Below are positions 1 to 10,009 of a stretch of 64,000 nt of DNA, one piece after another; within the stretch, counting starts at the first letter, position 1; the number at the start of each line of letters is the position of its first letter. Below the pieces are notes generated by a model, which was not told the DNA's origin, did not search any database, and saw only the letters and a list, made by a program, of their open reading frames with translations. The position numbers and the translations under genes are program-made. Origin of the DNA: Oscillospiraceae bacterium (lineage in GTDB: Bacteria > Bacillota > Clostridia > Oscillospirales > Oscillospiraceae); assembly GCA_020025275.1 (NCBI GenBank), contig JAHHSI010000002.1, forward strand, positions 1-64,000, given 5' to 3'.

Positions 1-3000
1 GCCGGCGGATCCATCATCCTGCCGTCCGGGCCGAACCGATACGGTCCGGCGGGCAACAGGCCGTTGGTTTTAGTGATCCAATACGTCCGATCACGGACCG
101 CCGCGCAGTTCGATGTGCTGATATAGTAGTAATCTGCCCCGATTTTAATGAGACCGGCACCTGTCAGCACCCCGTCCACATAGTAGTAAAGCGTTCCGTT
201 CTCTTCCACAAGGCCCTGTTTCACCGGAACATCCGGCCGATCAGGATCCGGTTTTTCCGGCGGATTGGTCATTCTCCCCTGCTCATCGAAGTGGTAGCAT
301 CGGTTTTCCGGGACCAGTCCATTGGTCAGTGTCGGCCAGTAATCGCAGTTCTTGACGGCTGCGCTGTCGGATGCAAAATAGTAGTAGTCCCCATTGATCT
401 GCACAAGACCCGGCTCCGCCTGCAGTTCTCCTCGGACGCAGTAATAGGTCTTTTCCGTGCCATCGCGATGTGTATAGTCATAGAGACCTGTCAGATCCGT
501 CCGCACGGCTCCTTTTTGATCTGCAACATAGAACTTATATTCATTATAGGTTCGGAATACGTCGGTTTTTGCCCATCCCTTGTGATCAAAGTAGATGGTC
601 TTGCCGTCTACCTGCACCCATTCCAAGGTAACCCATAAGCCTGCCCAGCGATACTGATACACCGGCTTTCCGTACCGCGGATCTTTTTTGTCATAGGTAT
701 ACGTGTTGAGGCGCAGATCCCCCTTCACCAAGCGGTTCTTTTCAAAAACATAGTGGAAGCCGTCAATGGTCTTTTTCCCGTCAACCGCCAGGCCAGTCTT
801 CGGATCAAAGTAGTATGTATCGTCCCGACCGTTCGTCTCATTTGTAATGAGACGCCAGCCGGTTTTCAGAACGCCGTTGATGGCATAGCGCACACCTTCG
901 GGACTTTCCATAAAACCGGTATATTTCCCCCGACACATCCCCAGTTCATCGAATTCATAATAGAATTCCTGAGCGCTTCCGTCCTGTGCCGGCAGCTTTT
1001 CAACGCAGTTCGTCTTTCGGACGTTATCCACATAGTACGCCATCTCCCCTTCCTGTTCGCCTACCTGTACCCAACCGTTCAAAACCGTGTAGTCCAGTGT
1101 AAACGCATCCCGGAAGGTGCAGTGGTCACTTTCAAAACCGGCCCCCTTATCATTGACCAGCTGGGCCGTATTGTCGTACTGATACAGCCCGAATTTCTGC
1201 CCCAACTGACTGCCGGCAATGTTGAATGCCTGTGAGCTGCGCACCCGGGCATCATAGTGCACACTGCCCGACAGGGTGACCTTCAGACAGTTTTCAGCAT
1301 CAAACTGGGCATCTTTTCTCGGTTTGACCCGAATACCGCTCAGTGTACAGATGGGATTGACGTAGTCCATCTCCATAGGGCCGCTGCGCTTGATCCAGTT
1401 GCAAAGGATCGTGGCCACATTGTGCTCATCAACCGATACGCTGGTCACTTCAAAGCACTCACAGTTGATGCGCAGATCACTCAGATCAAACTCCATGGAC
1501 GGATCCATCTGAAGGGTAACCTTTACCTGCGAGGAGGGACTGACGCGCTCAGCCAGCTTCATCAACAACTCCCACGCCGTCACATCGTCCAGATTCACCC
1601 CCATGAACTCTGCCAGAATGGGAAGTGCCTGCTGAATATTGGGCGGAAGAGACAGGGCATTCATATCCAGTGCAAAGACATAGGAGAGAGCCATGCCCTG
1701 CTTGGGATCCACCAAATGGTAGGTCGGGACGGGAGCCTCCTCTGTGATCGGGCCCATGGACGCATTGGCGACATTGCGGTTCCACGCCAGCTTTGTGGGC
1801 TGGGTCGGATCGGCAGTGTTATCGGCCGTTTCAAAGTTGAAGGCGGCCTCTCCCTCTTTGAAGAGATTGATTTTTGCCGAAGCACTCTTGGACTCGTCAC
1901 AGAGCAGGACCGCTTTGATCTTCGTGGTGCGGATTCCGGTGTTTTCCCCGGCAGCCGTGAAGGTAAAGCCGTCAAAACGCCCCGCCGCGGGAGCGCTCAG
2001 TTCAAAGCGGACTTCGGTGCCATTGGCCGCAACAAGGTTTCCGCGATAAGTAAGGCCGATGGGCAGTGGCACGGATTTCCCATAAACGGCCGTCATCATA
2101 CTTTTACCGAACTTGACTCCATCGGCATCGACCACATGCATCGCTTTTCGCCCCAGGATCGTGCCGTCCGTACCGACCAGACGGATCTCCGTATCCCCCA
2201 GCGCCTTGGCGGTAAAGACGTACTGCGGAATCCCCTCAACCGTAATCTCAGAGACCTCCCCTATGGTTTCATCGGCCGACTGCAGCACAGCGCCCACCGG
2301 CACGGCGGCCTCATTTCCGGAGCTGCTGACACCGATATAGGACAGCGGCTGCTTCGATCCGACACTCATATATTCATACTCGGTACGAATCGCCGCGTGG
2401 TCAAACACATCGGTGGCGGCTCCGTGGGAGACCACCAGCAGTGAGGAAGACACTGCGCGGGGATTGCCGTCTGAGGGCCGGTTGACAACGCGGACCTCAT
2501 TTTCGCCTTCCTGCTTGGCCACATACGTGGTCGAACCGCCGCCGTCAAGGTTGATGGCCGTCACACAGCCGGCATCCAGCATGATCTGCGCCAGCTCCTG
2601 CACGGTGGCCCCTGCTGAGAACGGCTCCTGTCGGCCATCCAGCACCACCAGCACCACCTTTTGATCGGCTGTCAAACCTACGCAGGTGCGGGAGGCTCTG
2701 GTGCTGGGATTGTGTTTGGCGGGATCCACGGCACACTTTCCGTCTTTGACCAGATACTCACTGCCGCCTACGGCATCACGAATATGGCCTTCGTGGGCAT
2801 CCCACGTCTCTTGTTCACCGATTATCGGTGTGCCATCTTCCAAAACGCCGAAGAAGGTCCCCCGGCCGCCGTACGCTTTATAGACGACCCCCTCCATGAC
2901 AAGCATGGTGGGTTCTGCCGTAGACATATTATAGAAATCAGCGTTGGTGCTGACCACCGGGGTATAATTTTCCATGTAGTGTGCCGCATCTTCAGGGTCG

Positions 3001-4259
3001 GAATGTTTAGCTTTTGCGGCAGCGACCTGCTCCATGACGGTGGAAAACTCCCACTGTGAACCGTCATTGTTGTGATAGTTGGCGTAAATATCCACATCAT
3101 CTCTGCGAACATCCGCGGTGGCCACATAATAGACGATCTGCTTATCGTCCCTGGTCATTGCCTTTTTGATCTCCTGTTCCACACCGGGTGCCAGCGTGCT
3201 TTTCTGGCGGTAGAACACCTCATAAAAGGACGATTCCTGCGGTGTATCCGGTTCGGGCGGCACGGGCGGCGTGGGCGGCTCCGGTTCCACCGGTTCCACG
3301 GGGATCAGATGCCCGTCGGCCAGTGCGAAGAGGTAGTCGGCAAAGGCGTAGCAGGCCGCCATGCGCAGTTCCGCCTCCGTATCCAGCTTTCGGGCCGCCT
3401 CCAGCAGCGCTACCTTGCCGTCCTTGCTGTAGACATCAAAAAGTGCCGCACGGACCGCCTCCTTACTCACGCTTCCGGGAAAGCGATGGTTGACAAAGAA
3501 TGATGCACGATCTGCATCCGTGATGTTCCGGAAATAGGGCTCCAGAATACTGCTGAGTTTCGTCACTTCCGGTATCTTTTTCAGGAAGTAAAAAGCATCC
3601 AGATCGCCGTAGATATCCTGCTGATTAAAGGAATGGGGCAGATCCAGAGAGACCCCCAGATAATGGGTACGAATATACGACGTCTGGGCTTCCGTGGTAT
3701 CCGCAGGAACCCCCAGGTGATGGGCACATTCCATCAGATCTACTATATCTCCAGCCCAACTGCCCATATCGGCATTGGCCGGCGTGTGATACCCGATGTC
3801 CATTGCGCCGAACATATGCTCAAACTCCACCACCTGCCCATTGGGTGCCGTAAAGCCATCCTCCGGCAAGTTGCGAAGCCCCATGGCCTTGGTGTGATTG
3901 GCCGCATCCTGCTGTTCAACATACCGGACAAATGCGGTTTCCTCGGCGCCGGCAGCCTCAATCCACAAGCCGTCCCTATATCTTTCCACACCGGTGCGGA
4001 TAAAGTTCAAAACCAATGCCAGCGGCACCCGATCGTTGGCCGTGCCATAGGCATCTGCATAGTTTTCCAGCACTTTGAGCGAGGTCAGAAACTCCTCATA
4101 GGTGCTCACCATGGGTTCTTGTCCCGCGGCGGTGGCAGCCGCCGCGGGAACATCTTTCCCCTCCTCGGCCGCAAAGGCCGGAGCTGGTCCGATGGCCGTG
4201 AGCACCAGAACCAGTGCCAAAACGGCGGCAACACATTGCCGGCCGGTTCTTTTTACCAT
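1..4259 (-). CDS. Large secreted phosphodiester glycosidase (NAGPA domain) with C-terminal wall-binding-like repeats, 3' partial
   Basis: The frame is open from the ATG at 4259 to the left window edge (about 1,419 codons, no stop), so the C-terminus is missing. AAAGGAGG precedes the ATG. Residues 1-30 are a signal peptide with an AFA|A cleavage site. A helical region of unknown type (40-320) is followed by a Pro-rich linker (about 320-340). A NAGPA-type domain lies at about 430-620, with the hallmark VLDGRQ and NLDGGGSTTYV. Beta-rich regions follow, and from about residue 1060 there are Trp/Tyr/Gly-rich repeats (YYVDN, KTGWR, YYFDP, YYFAS) like choline/glucan-binding repeats. Known NAGPA-family enzymes cleave sugar-1-phosphodiesters. 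The gene is last in a polysaccharide operon behind a LicD gene, so a phosphodiester surface polymer is the inferred substrate. The substrate itself is unknown. Confidence 0.85.
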   Translation of the reverse strand, partial: MVKRTGRQCVAAVLALVLVLTAIGPAPAFAAEEGKDVPAAAATAAGQEPMVSTYEEFLTSLKVLENYADAYGTANDRVPLALVLNFIRTGVERYRDGLWIEAAGAEETAFVRYVEQQDAANHTKAMGLRNLPEDGFTAPNGQVVEFEHMFGAMDIGYHTPANADMGSWAGDIVDLMECAHHLGVPADTTEAQTSYIRTHYLGVSLDLPHSFNQQDIYGDLDAFYFLKKIPEVTKLSSILEPYFRNITDADRASFFVNHRFPGSVSKEAVRAALFDVYSKDGKVALLEAARKLDTEAELRMAACYAFADYLFALADGHLIPVEPVEPEPPTPPVPPEPDTPQESSFYEVFYRQKSTLAPGVEQEIKKAMTRDDKQIVYYVATADVRRDDVDIYANYHNNDGSQWEFSTVMEQVAAAKAKHSDPEDAAHYMENYTPVVSTNADFYNMSTAEPTMLVMEGVVYKAYGGRGTFFGVLEDGTPIIGEQETWDAHEGHIRDAVGGSEYLVKDGKCAVDPAKHNPSTRASRTCVGLTADQKVVLVVLDGRQEPFSAGATVQELAQIMLDAGCVTAINLDGGGSTTYVAKQEGENEVRVVNRPSDGNPRAVSSSLLVVSHGAATDVFDHAAIRTEYEYMSVGSKQPLSYIGVSSSGNEAAVPVGAVLQSADETIGEVSEITVEGIPQYVFTAKALGDTEIRLVGTDGTILGRKAMHVVDADGVKFGKSMMTAVYGKSVPLPIGLTYRGNLVAANGTEVRFELSAPAAGRFDGFTFTAAGENTGIRTTKIKAVLLCDESKSASAKINLFKEGEAAFNFETADNTADPTQPTKLAWNRNVANASMGPITEEAPVPTYHLVDPKQGMALSYVFALDMNALSLPPNIQQALPILAEFMGVNLDDVTAWELLMKLAERVSPSSQVKVTLQMDPSMEFDLSDLRINCECFEVTSVSVDEHNVATILCNWIKRSGPMEMDYVNPICTLSGIRVKPRKDAQFDAENCLKVTLSGSVHYDARVRSSQAFNIAGSQLGQKFGLYQYDNTAQLVNDKGAGFESDHCTFRDAFTLDYTVLNGWVQVGEQEGEMAYYVDNVRKTNCVEKLPAQDGSAQEFYYEFDELGMCRGKYTGFMESPEGVRYAINGVLKTGWRLITNETNGRDDTYYFDPKTGLAVDGKKTIDGFHYVFEKNRLVKGDLRLNTYTYDKKDPRYGKPVYQYRWAGLWVTLEWVQVDGKTIYFDHKGWAKTDVFRTYNEYKFYVADQKGAVRTDLTGLYDYTHRDGTEKTYYCVRGELQAEPGLVQINGDYYYFASDSAAVKNCDYWPTLTNGLVPENRCYHFDEQGRMTNPPEKPDPDRPDVPVKQGLVEENGTLYYYVDGVLTGAGLIKIGADYYYISTSNCAAVRDRTYWITKTNGLLPAGPYRFGPDGRMMDPP

Positions 4260-4285
4260 GACAATTCCTCCTTTAAGCTCTTCAT

Positions 4286-4759
4286 TTATTGTAAGTGATC
4301 GATCAGATAATTCAGATCTTCCTGCATGGCATACAGTCGATTCTGCTCGTTTTCCGCCAGATCCGGATCTTCCTCCAGCCCTGTCATCCGGATAAAGACC
4401 GGTCGCTGCCGACCATCAGCATCAGTCAGATCGCCCACCTGTACTCCCTCACCGTTTCCGATCACTGCGTCAAAAAGCGGGTACTCCGTGCCGTTGATCT
4501 GCGCTGTAAAGAGGACTGTGATGCCCTCTCCCTGCCGCTCCTGCTGGACGTTCACAAACTCCTGCCACTGCTCCGGGTAGTGCAGCACACCAAACTCCGT
4601 TTCTATGACGATATCCGTCGGCGCTTCCTGCACCGGACGATCCGGTGTTTCGGATGCTGCACGACGGGTCTGATCCTCCCCTTTTCCACAGCCTGCGCAC
4701 AGCAGGCACAGCAGGGCAATCCCCAGTACTCCTGCCAGTCGCTTTCCCTGTTGCCTCAT
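4286..4759 (-). CDS. Small secreted lipoprotein, function unknown
   Basis: 157 aa. The ATG at 4759 was chosen because GGAGAGGAGG sits just upstream and it places a lipoprotein signal at the N-terminus: KR, then a hydrophobic stretch, then the lipobox LCAGC. The mature protein starts with an acidic, low-complexity linker. A compact domain of about 110 residues follows (FGVLHYPEQW near its start), rich in beta-like segments. I do not recognise the family. It lies 26 bases upstream of the large NAGPA-domain protein and 80 bases downstream of the LicD gene, so it is probably an envelope accessory of the same operon. Confidence 0.75.
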   Translation of the reverse strand: MRQQGKRLAGVLGIALLCLLCAGCGKGEDQTRRAASETPDRPVQEAPTDIVIETEFGVLHYPEQWQEFVNVQQERQGEGITVLFTAQINGTEYPLFDAVIGNGEGVQVGDLTDADGRQRPVFIRMTGLEEDPDLAENEQNRLYAMQEDLNYLIDHLQ

Positions 4760-4839
4760 GTACTCTCCTCCTCTCCAATTACATTTTATTTGCATCCATC
4801 CCTGCCTTGTCATACCCCCTGCAGCACCGTTCCCGCGTC

Positions 4840-5697
4840 TCATCGGATGCTTCTTGTATAGTCCTGAAACTCCATGGTTTGCTGCATCTCCCAGTAGTCC
4901 TCATAGGAATGATCCAGATCGACAAACTCCGCATGGACTTTACACTGCCGCTCTTCCTCAGGCGGCGGCACCATATACGCCCCATAGAGCTGTGTCAGCA
5001 ACTCATGATAATGGGCCGAAACGGGGAAGATATGGTTTTCAAACGGTATCTCTATGGTTTCTGACAACCACGCCCGGGGGTATATATTTTTCTCGTATTT
5101 GGAGGCACCGCCGAAAAACGTATGCACCATGCACTCCCCCGCTCCTGTCCGGTGCTGCACAAACCGGGCCAATCGCTTTTTAGGCAGGCACCGGCAGCAG
5201 CGCTGCACGAATTTTTTGATCCGGCTGTCAGTCAGATACCCCCGCTGGTCCAATGATTTGGCGATCACGATTTTTGAAAGCCAGAACTGGATTTTCCGCA
5301 AAAATGCCGCGCCGTAGAGGTTGTCACAGGGAAAAATATCCACATAGACCCCCATATGTGTTTTCGGGTCCTTGGGGATATAGCGCTCCAGACACGTGGT
5401 TCCATTCTTTCGCAGCTTGGAAAAAAACATGGGCCAATGCTCTGAAAATTCCTTTTGCAGGAAAAATTCTTCTCCGTCCAACTCCTGTTCCGCCACCTGC
5501 AAAAACCTCTCATACGCATCCCGCATCATGACAACATCCGCATCATCGTCCCACGGGATAAATCCGCCCTCCCGCACAGCGCCCAACAGGGTCCCGGAAA
5601 ACAACAGATACGGGATATGGTGCTTTCTGCATATCCGATCGATTTCTTTCAACATCTGCAGCAGCACCGCTTGGTGTGCCTGCAACGAACTACCCAT
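4840..5697 (-). CDS. LicD-family phosphotransferase
   Basis: 285 aa. The LicD signature is clear at residues 31-55: LLFSGTLLGAVREGG followed by IPWDDDADV, the acidic cluster that binds metal and nucleotide in this nucleotidyltransferase-fold family. LicD proteins transfer phosphocholine or another phospho-alcohol from a CDP-activated donor onto cell-surface glycans. The ATG at 5697 sits one base after the stop of the upstream GT2 gene (TAGTATG) with GGGAGAGG as ribosome binding site, so the two are translationally coupled. No licA/licB/licC-like choline uptake or activation gene lies in the window. The donor could therefore be made elsewhere, or could be something other than choline. Confidence 0.85.
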   Translation of the reverse strand: MGSSLQAHQAVLLQMLKEIDRICRKHHIPYLLFSGTLLGAVREGGFIPWDDDADVVMMRDAYERFLQVAEQELDGEEFFLQKEFSEHWPMFFSKLRKNGTTCLERYIPKDPKTHMGVYVDIFPCDNLYGAAFLRKIQFWLSKIVIAKSLDQRGYLTDSRIKKFVQRCCRCLPKKRLARFVQHRTGAGECMVHTFFGGASKYEKNIYPRAWLSETIEIPFENHIFPVSAHYHELLTQLYGAYMVPPPEEERQCKVHAEFVDLDHSYEDYWEMQQTMEFQDYTRSIR

Positions 5698-5698
5698 A

Positions 5699-6508
5699 CT
5701 ACCTCTCCCTGTTCTTGTGCATTCCTCTGTGGATCGAGGTATATTTTTTGACCCCTCGCAGCGCATAACTGGCAAAAAACCGTGCAGATTGCCCCCAAGA
5801 CAGGCCAACGTGACGATACGTTCTCCACTGCATCCGCGCCGCGCGCCCTTTCCGCCCCGATTTACTGTTCTGATTCAGGCGGTAAATCAGCAGCGGCTCA
5901 TCGATCCCCACCGCATAGGGAATTGTCCGCAGGATCTGCAGCCACGCGGCATAGTCCTCATGCAGCATGGCGTCTTTGGGCATGGGATAGGCCTGCAGCA
6001 GGTCTTTTCTGATCAGCACAGATGAGCACGAAATCCGGTTTTGCCGAAGCAGCGCCCCATACGTCATGCGTTCGGGCACGTGCAGCTGATACTCCGATGG
6101 CTGGTCCTCCGCCCCCACAAAGGCCGAGCCGGTAAAAAAGAAGGGACAGTCCGGATATTCCCGCATCTTTTCACACTGTTTTTCCAACTTCGATGGCTCC
6201 CACAGATCATCGCTGTCCAACAGGGCGATCCATTCCGCGCCGGCCTGTACCACGCCGCGATTTCTCGTCTCGGAAACGCCCAGATTGCACGGGTTCCGAT
6301 ATACCTTGATCCGCGGGTCCGTTTTCGCCAGTTCCTGCGCAAGGGGATAGGTCGCATCGGTGGAGGCATCATCAACCACAATCACTTCCACCCTTGCATA
6401 CTTCTGCGCCAAGACGGAGTCAATCGCCTGCCGCAGCGTTTTTTCAGCATTGAATGCCGGTATAACCACCGAAATCAGAATATTTGCATCGCCTGCCACC
6501 CTCTTCAC
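5699..6508 (-). CDS. GT2-family glycosyltransferase
   Basis: About 269 aa, GT-A fold. SVVIPAFNAEKTL opens the nucleotide-sugar domain (residues 13-25), VVDDAST is at 44-50, and the metal-binding DSDD motif is at 98-101. HEDYAAWLQI near residue 190 is the usual acceptor-side ED motif. It has no membrane segment, so it acts on the cytoplasmic face on a lipid-linked acceptor. The start is uncertain: the first in-frame candidate is GTG at 6508, with GAGAG directly before it, and another GTG follows at 6499. It sits 44 bases downstream of capG and is coupled to the LicD gene. The transferred sugar cannot be read from sequence. Confidence 0.85.
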   Translation of the reverse strand: MKRVAGDANILISVVIPAFNAEKTLRQAIDSVLAQKYARVEVIVVDDASTDATYPLAQELAKTDPRIKVYRNPCNLGVSETRNRGVVQAGAEWIALLDSDDLWEPSKLEKQCEKMREYPDCPFFFTGSAFVGAEDQPSEYQLHVPERMTYGALLRQNRISCSSVLIRKDLLQAYPMPKDAMLHEDYAAWLQILRTIPYAVGIDEPLLIYRLNQNSKSGRKGRAARMQWRTYRHVGLSWGQSARFFASYALRGVKKYTSIHRGMHKNRER

Positions 6509-6552
6509 CTCTCGTTCTGACAGTCCCTTGTATCGGCTGTTCGGCCCCCGGC

Positions 6553-7716
6553 TTACGTCTTTCGCCAGACCATTTTATTGACGATGCCGGTATAGGACTG
6601 AATGATCTTGACCACCTTGGTGGAGACATTTTCCGCCACATAATCCGGAACCGGAAGGCCATACTCTCCTTTCCGGTGCATCTCTACAGCCAGCTCTACG
6701 GCCTGCAAAAGGCCAATGTCATCGATTCCGGCCAGCACAAAACATCCCTGATCCAGCGCCTCCGGCCGCTCCGTGGAGGTACGAATACTCACCGCAGGAA
6801 ACGGGTGTCCCACTGAGGTAAAAAAGGAGCTCTCCTCCGGAAGCGTTCCACTGTCCGAAATCACGCAAAATGCATTCATCTGTAAACAGTTATAGTCGTG
6901 AAATCCCAGCGGCTCATGCCGGATCACCCGCGCATCAAGATGAAAACCGGAGCTCTCCAGCCGCCGCCGGCTCCTGGGGTGACAGGCGTACAAAATCGGA
7001 AGATCATATTTTTTGGCAAGGGTATTGATGGCATGAAAAAGGGACAGGAAATTGTTTTCCGTGTCAATATTTTCCTCCCGATGCGCCGACAGCAGAAAAT
7101 ACTTCCCCTTTTCCAGCCCCAGCCTCCGGTGCACGTCACTTTGCTCGATTTTCTCCAAATTCTCCCGGAGCACCTCGGCCATCGGAGATCCCGTCACATA
7201 GGTGCGCTCCTTCGGACAGCCGCACTCCGCCAGATACCGGCGCGCGTGTTCGGAGTAGGCCATGTTCACATCGGAGATTACATCCACGATCCGACGATTG
7301 GTCTCCTCGGGGAGACATTCATCCTTGCAGCGATTGCCGGCCTCCATATGGAATACCGGGATGTGCAGGCGCTTGGCTCCCATAACGCTCAGGCAGGAAT
7401 TGGTATCCCCCAGCACCAGCACCGCATCCGGCTGCAGCTCCGCCATCAAGTCATAGGAGCGGGCGATGATGTTCCCTATGGTCTGTCCCAAACTCCCGCC
7501 TACCGTGTCCAGATAAATATCCGGGTCCTCCAATGCCAGATCCCGGAAGAAAATACCGTTCAGCCGATCGTCATAGTTCTGTCCGGTATGGACCAGCAGA
7601 CAGTCAAAGTATCTGCGGCACTTCTTGATCACCGCCGCCAACCGGATGATCTCCGGCCGGGTCCCCACGATGATCAGCAGCTTTATCTTCCCGTTATTTT
7701 GAAATGTGGCCCCCAT
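6553..7716 (-). CDS. capG: UDP-N-acetyl-L-fucosamine synthase (2-epimerase), CapG/FnlC type
   Basis: 387 aa, full length for the non-hydrolysing UDP-GlcNAc 2-epimerase superfamily. GTRPEIIRLAAVI (about 17-29), HTGQNYDD, HMEAGNRC, SAHREEN and SDSGTLPEE are visible family motifs. Taken alone it could be a WecB/MnaA enzyme. Its position directly after capE and capF, in the same order as in the staphylococcal and E. coli L-FucNAc loci, argues that it epimerises C2 of UDP-2-acetamido-2,6-dideoxy-L-talose to give UDP-L-FucNAc. The ATG at 7716 lies 23 bases inside the end of capF, so the genes overlap and are co-transcribed. Confidence 0.88.
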   Translation of the reverse strand: MGATFQNNGKIKLLIIVGTRPEIIRLAAVIKKCRRYFDCLLVHTGQNYDDRLNGIFFRDLALEDPDIYLDTVGGSLGQTIGNIIARSYDLMAELQPDAVLVLGDTNSCLSVMGAKRLHIPVFHMEAGNRCKDECLPEETNRRIVDVISDVNMAYSEHARRYLAECGCPKERTYVTGSPMAEVLRENLEKIEQSDVHRRLGLEKGKYFLLSAHREENIDTENNFLSLFHAINTLAKKYDLPILYACHPRSRRRLESSGFHLDARVIRHEPLGFHDYNCLQMNAFCVISDSGTLPEESSFFTSVGHPFPAVSIRTSTERPEALDQGCFVLAGIDDIGLLQAVELAVEMHRKGEYGLPVPDYVAENVSTKVVKIIQSYTGIVNKMVWRKT

Positions 7717-8923
7717 GGTCGCCTTTCACCTCTTCTCCGAAGGTATCCGGATGCTGCGGGTCAAACCATTCATTGGCCCACATGACTGTCACCAGATCCT
7801 CCGTATGACTCAGATTAATGATGTTATGGGTATACCCCGGCAGCATATGGACCGCCTGCATCGGATGGCCGGAAACCTCAAATTCCAGCACTTCCTCCGT
7901 GCCGATCTTTCGCTGCTGAATCAGTCCGTGACCGGAAACCACAACAAAGATCTCCCCCTTGGAGTTGTGCCAATGCTGCCCCTTGGTGATGCCCGGCTTC
8001 GAGATATTGACAGACACCTGCCCGCCGCTTTCGCTTTTGAACAGTTCGGTAAAGCTGCCCCGTGCGTCGGTCTTCATGGATAGCGGATACCGGATCTTTT
8101 CCTTCGGCAAATAGGAAAGATAGGTGGCATACAGCTTCTTTTCAAAGGAGTCTGCGGGCATGGCCGGAACAATCAAATGCTGTGGCTGGTCGTGAAACCG
8201 GAGCAGCAGCGCCACGATCTCCCCCAGTGTGGCTTTATAGGCCGCCGGGACAGTACAGTAGCGTCCGCACTCGCTCAGAACCGTCTCGGTCCCCTCAAAC
8301 TCACAGCGGTGCACCGTCCCCTCCAGTGCATCCAGCATCCCGGCAACCAAATCATCAATATAAAGGAGCTCCAGTTGCGTATGGGGATCGTTGACGGTGA
8401 CAGGCAGATCGTTGGCTATATTGCTGCAAAATGTGGCCACCACAGAATTATAGCCGGGGCGGCACCACTTTCCGAACACATTGGGAAACCGGTAGACCAG
8501 CACGTCCGCCCCGGTGTCTTTGGCATAGGAAAACAGGCGTTCTTCACCGGCCAATTTGCTTTTGCCGTATTCGGAGCGGCCATAGCGGCCGGCAAGGGTT
8601 GCCTGTATGGACGAGGCCAGCATCACCGGGCAGGGGTTTCTCTCTCCTCTGAGCGTCTCCAGTAATGTCGAGACAAGCATCACGTTGTCTATCCACCACT
8701 GGCCGGCCTCCTGCGGGCGATTCGCTCCGGCCAAATGAAAGACGAAATCACAGTCGGCACAGTATTCGTGCAGCTGTGTCTGCGTGGATTGCCGGCCGTA
8801 TTCATAGATCGCATCGATCTGCAAATGGGGGCGGGTACGATCTTTCCCGCTCTGAATGTTTTTTAGATTGGCAACCAGATTCTTCCCCACAAATCCCTGG
8901 GCGCCAGTGACCAAAATTTTCAT
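7694..8923 (-). CDS. capF: CapF/FnlB-type bifunctional NAD-dependent epimerase/reductase with C-terminal cupin
   Basis: 409 aa. The N-terminal SDR Rossmann fold begins with VTGAQGFVGKNLV, has VFHLAGANRP, and has the YGKSK catalytic Tyr/Lys near residue 120. The C-terminal 110 residues form a cupin (GQHWHNSKGEIFVVVSGHG), the layout of S. aureus CapF: the cupin epimerises C3 of the CapE product and the SDR domain reduces C4 with NADPH. The start ATG overlaps the capE stop (ATGA at 8920-8923), and the 3' end overlaps capG by 23 bases, which points to tightly coupled production of the three-enzyme UDP-L-FucNAc pathway. Confidence 0.92.
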   Translation of the reverse strand: MKILVTGAQGFVGKNLVANLKNIQSGKDRTRPHLQIDAIYEYGRQSTQTQLHEYCADCDFVFHLAGANRPQEAGQWWIDNVMLVSTLLETLRGERNPCPVMLASSIQATLAGRYGRSEYGKSKLAGEERLFSYAKDTGADVLVYRFPNVFGKWCRPGYNSVVATFCSNIANDLPVTVNDPHTQLELLYIDDLVAGMLDALEGTVHRCEFEGTETVLSECGRYCTVPAAYKATLGEIVALLLRFHDQPQHLIVPAMPADSFEKKLYATYLSYLPKEKIRYPLSMKTDARGSFTELFKSESGGQVSVNISKPGITKGQHWHNSKGEIFVVVSGHGLIQQRKIGTEEVLEFEVSGHPMQAVHMLPGYTHNIINLSHTEDLVTVMWANEWFDPQHPDTFGEEVKGDHGGHISK

Positions 8924-9972
8924 CGCACCGGCACCTCCGTCATCTGCAGTGCCTCCTTCACATATGCGGTGGCGAGCAGCTTCTGCACCGTCCCCTCCAC
9001 ATCCAACCGGCGGGTATTTTCGCTTGTATAGGCCTCCTCTGCCGCCGTATACACCTGCCCGTCCACCACAAATTTGTCATAGTTTAGATCCCGGCTATCT
9101 GCCGTCACCCGGAAATATCGGCCCAGATCTTCGCTGCGCAGACGTTCTTCCTGTGTCATCAGCGTCTCATACCGCTTTTCCCCGTGGCGTGTCCCGATGA
9201 TCCGGGTGCCTGTATCGCCGAACAGCCGCTGCACCGCCATTGCCACGTCGCCCATGGTGGCCGCATCCGATTTCTGGATGAAGAGGTCCCCCGGTTCTGC
9301 GTGTGCAAACGCAAATTCCACCAGCTCTACCGCTTCATCCAAACTCATCAGGAACCGCGTCATGGCAGGATCCGTAATGGTCACCGGCTTCCCATGTCTG
9401 ATCTGATCGACGAAAAGAGGGATCACGGAGCCGCGGCTGCACATCACATTTCCATATCGGGTACAGCAAATGACGGTTCCGCTGCGCTCGGCAGCCATCC
9501 GGGCATTGCTGTAGACCACGCGCTCCATCATGGCTTTGGAAATTCCCATGGCATTGATGGGATAGGCCGCCTTATCCGTAGACAGGCACACAACACGCTT
9601 GACGTGGTTTTCGATTGCCGCGTGCAGTACGTGATCGGTGCCGATGATATTGGTGCGGACCGCTTCCATGGGGAAGAACTCGCAAGAGGGAACCTGCTTC
9701 AATGCCGCGGCATGAAAAATATAGTCCACGCCCGGCATAGCCTCGCGGATCGACTGCGGATCACGGACATCGCCCAGATAAAACTTCACTTTCCCGGCAT
9801 ATTCCGGAAACCGGGCCTGCAGCTCGTGCCGCATATCATCCTGCTTTTTTTCATCCCTCGAAAAAATGCGGATCTCCCCAATATCCGTAGGGAGAAAATG
9901 ACGCAAAACCGTGTTGCCAAAAGATCCGGTCCCCCCTGTGATCATCAATGTAGCTCCTGAAAATGCGGACAT
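8920..9972 (-). CDS. capE: UDP-GlcNAc 4,6-dehydratase (5-inverting), CapE/FnlA type
   Basis: 350 aa SDR enzyme. The nucleotide-binding motif GGTGSFGNTVL is at residues 12-22, then FHAAALKQVPSCE, and LSTDKAAYPINAMGISK carries the active site. The usual YxxxK tyrosine is Met here (MGISK), which is the known CapE-type variation and not a loss of function. YGNVMCSRGSVIPLF is the substrate-side motif. The product, a 4-keto-6-deoxy-arabino sugar nucleotide, is passed to capF and capG. It is cytosolic with no membrane segment, unlike the larger PglF/CapD-like dehydratase at 42779-44806. It begins 37 bases after the phosphoglycosyl transferase gene. Confidence 0.93.
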   Translation of the reverse strand: MSAFSGATLMITGGTGSFGNTVLRHFLPTDIGEIRIFSRDEKKQDDMRHELQARFPEYAGKVKFYLGDVRDPQSIREAMPGVDYIFHAAALKQVPSCEFFPMEAVRTNIIGTDHVLHAAIENHVKRVVCLSTDKAAYPINAMGISKAMMERVVYSNARMAAERSGTVICCTRYGNVMCSRGSVIPLFVDQIRHGKPVTITDPAMTRFLMSLDEAVELVEFAFAHAEPGDLFIQKSDAATMGDVAMAVQRLFGDTGTRIIGTRHGEKRYETLMTQEERLRSEDLGRYFRVTADSRDLNYDKFVVDGQVYTAAEEAYTSENTRRLDVEGTVQKLLATAYVKEALQMTEVPVR

Positions 9973-10009
9973 ATGTGATGCTCCTTACTTCTAAAGTATG
10001 TACCCTCGT

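Noticed and set aside
8920..9972. Loss of the catalytic tyrosine in capE (MGISK instead of YxxxK)
   Set aside because: This Met is a known trait of CapE-type dehydratases and not a sign of inactivation.
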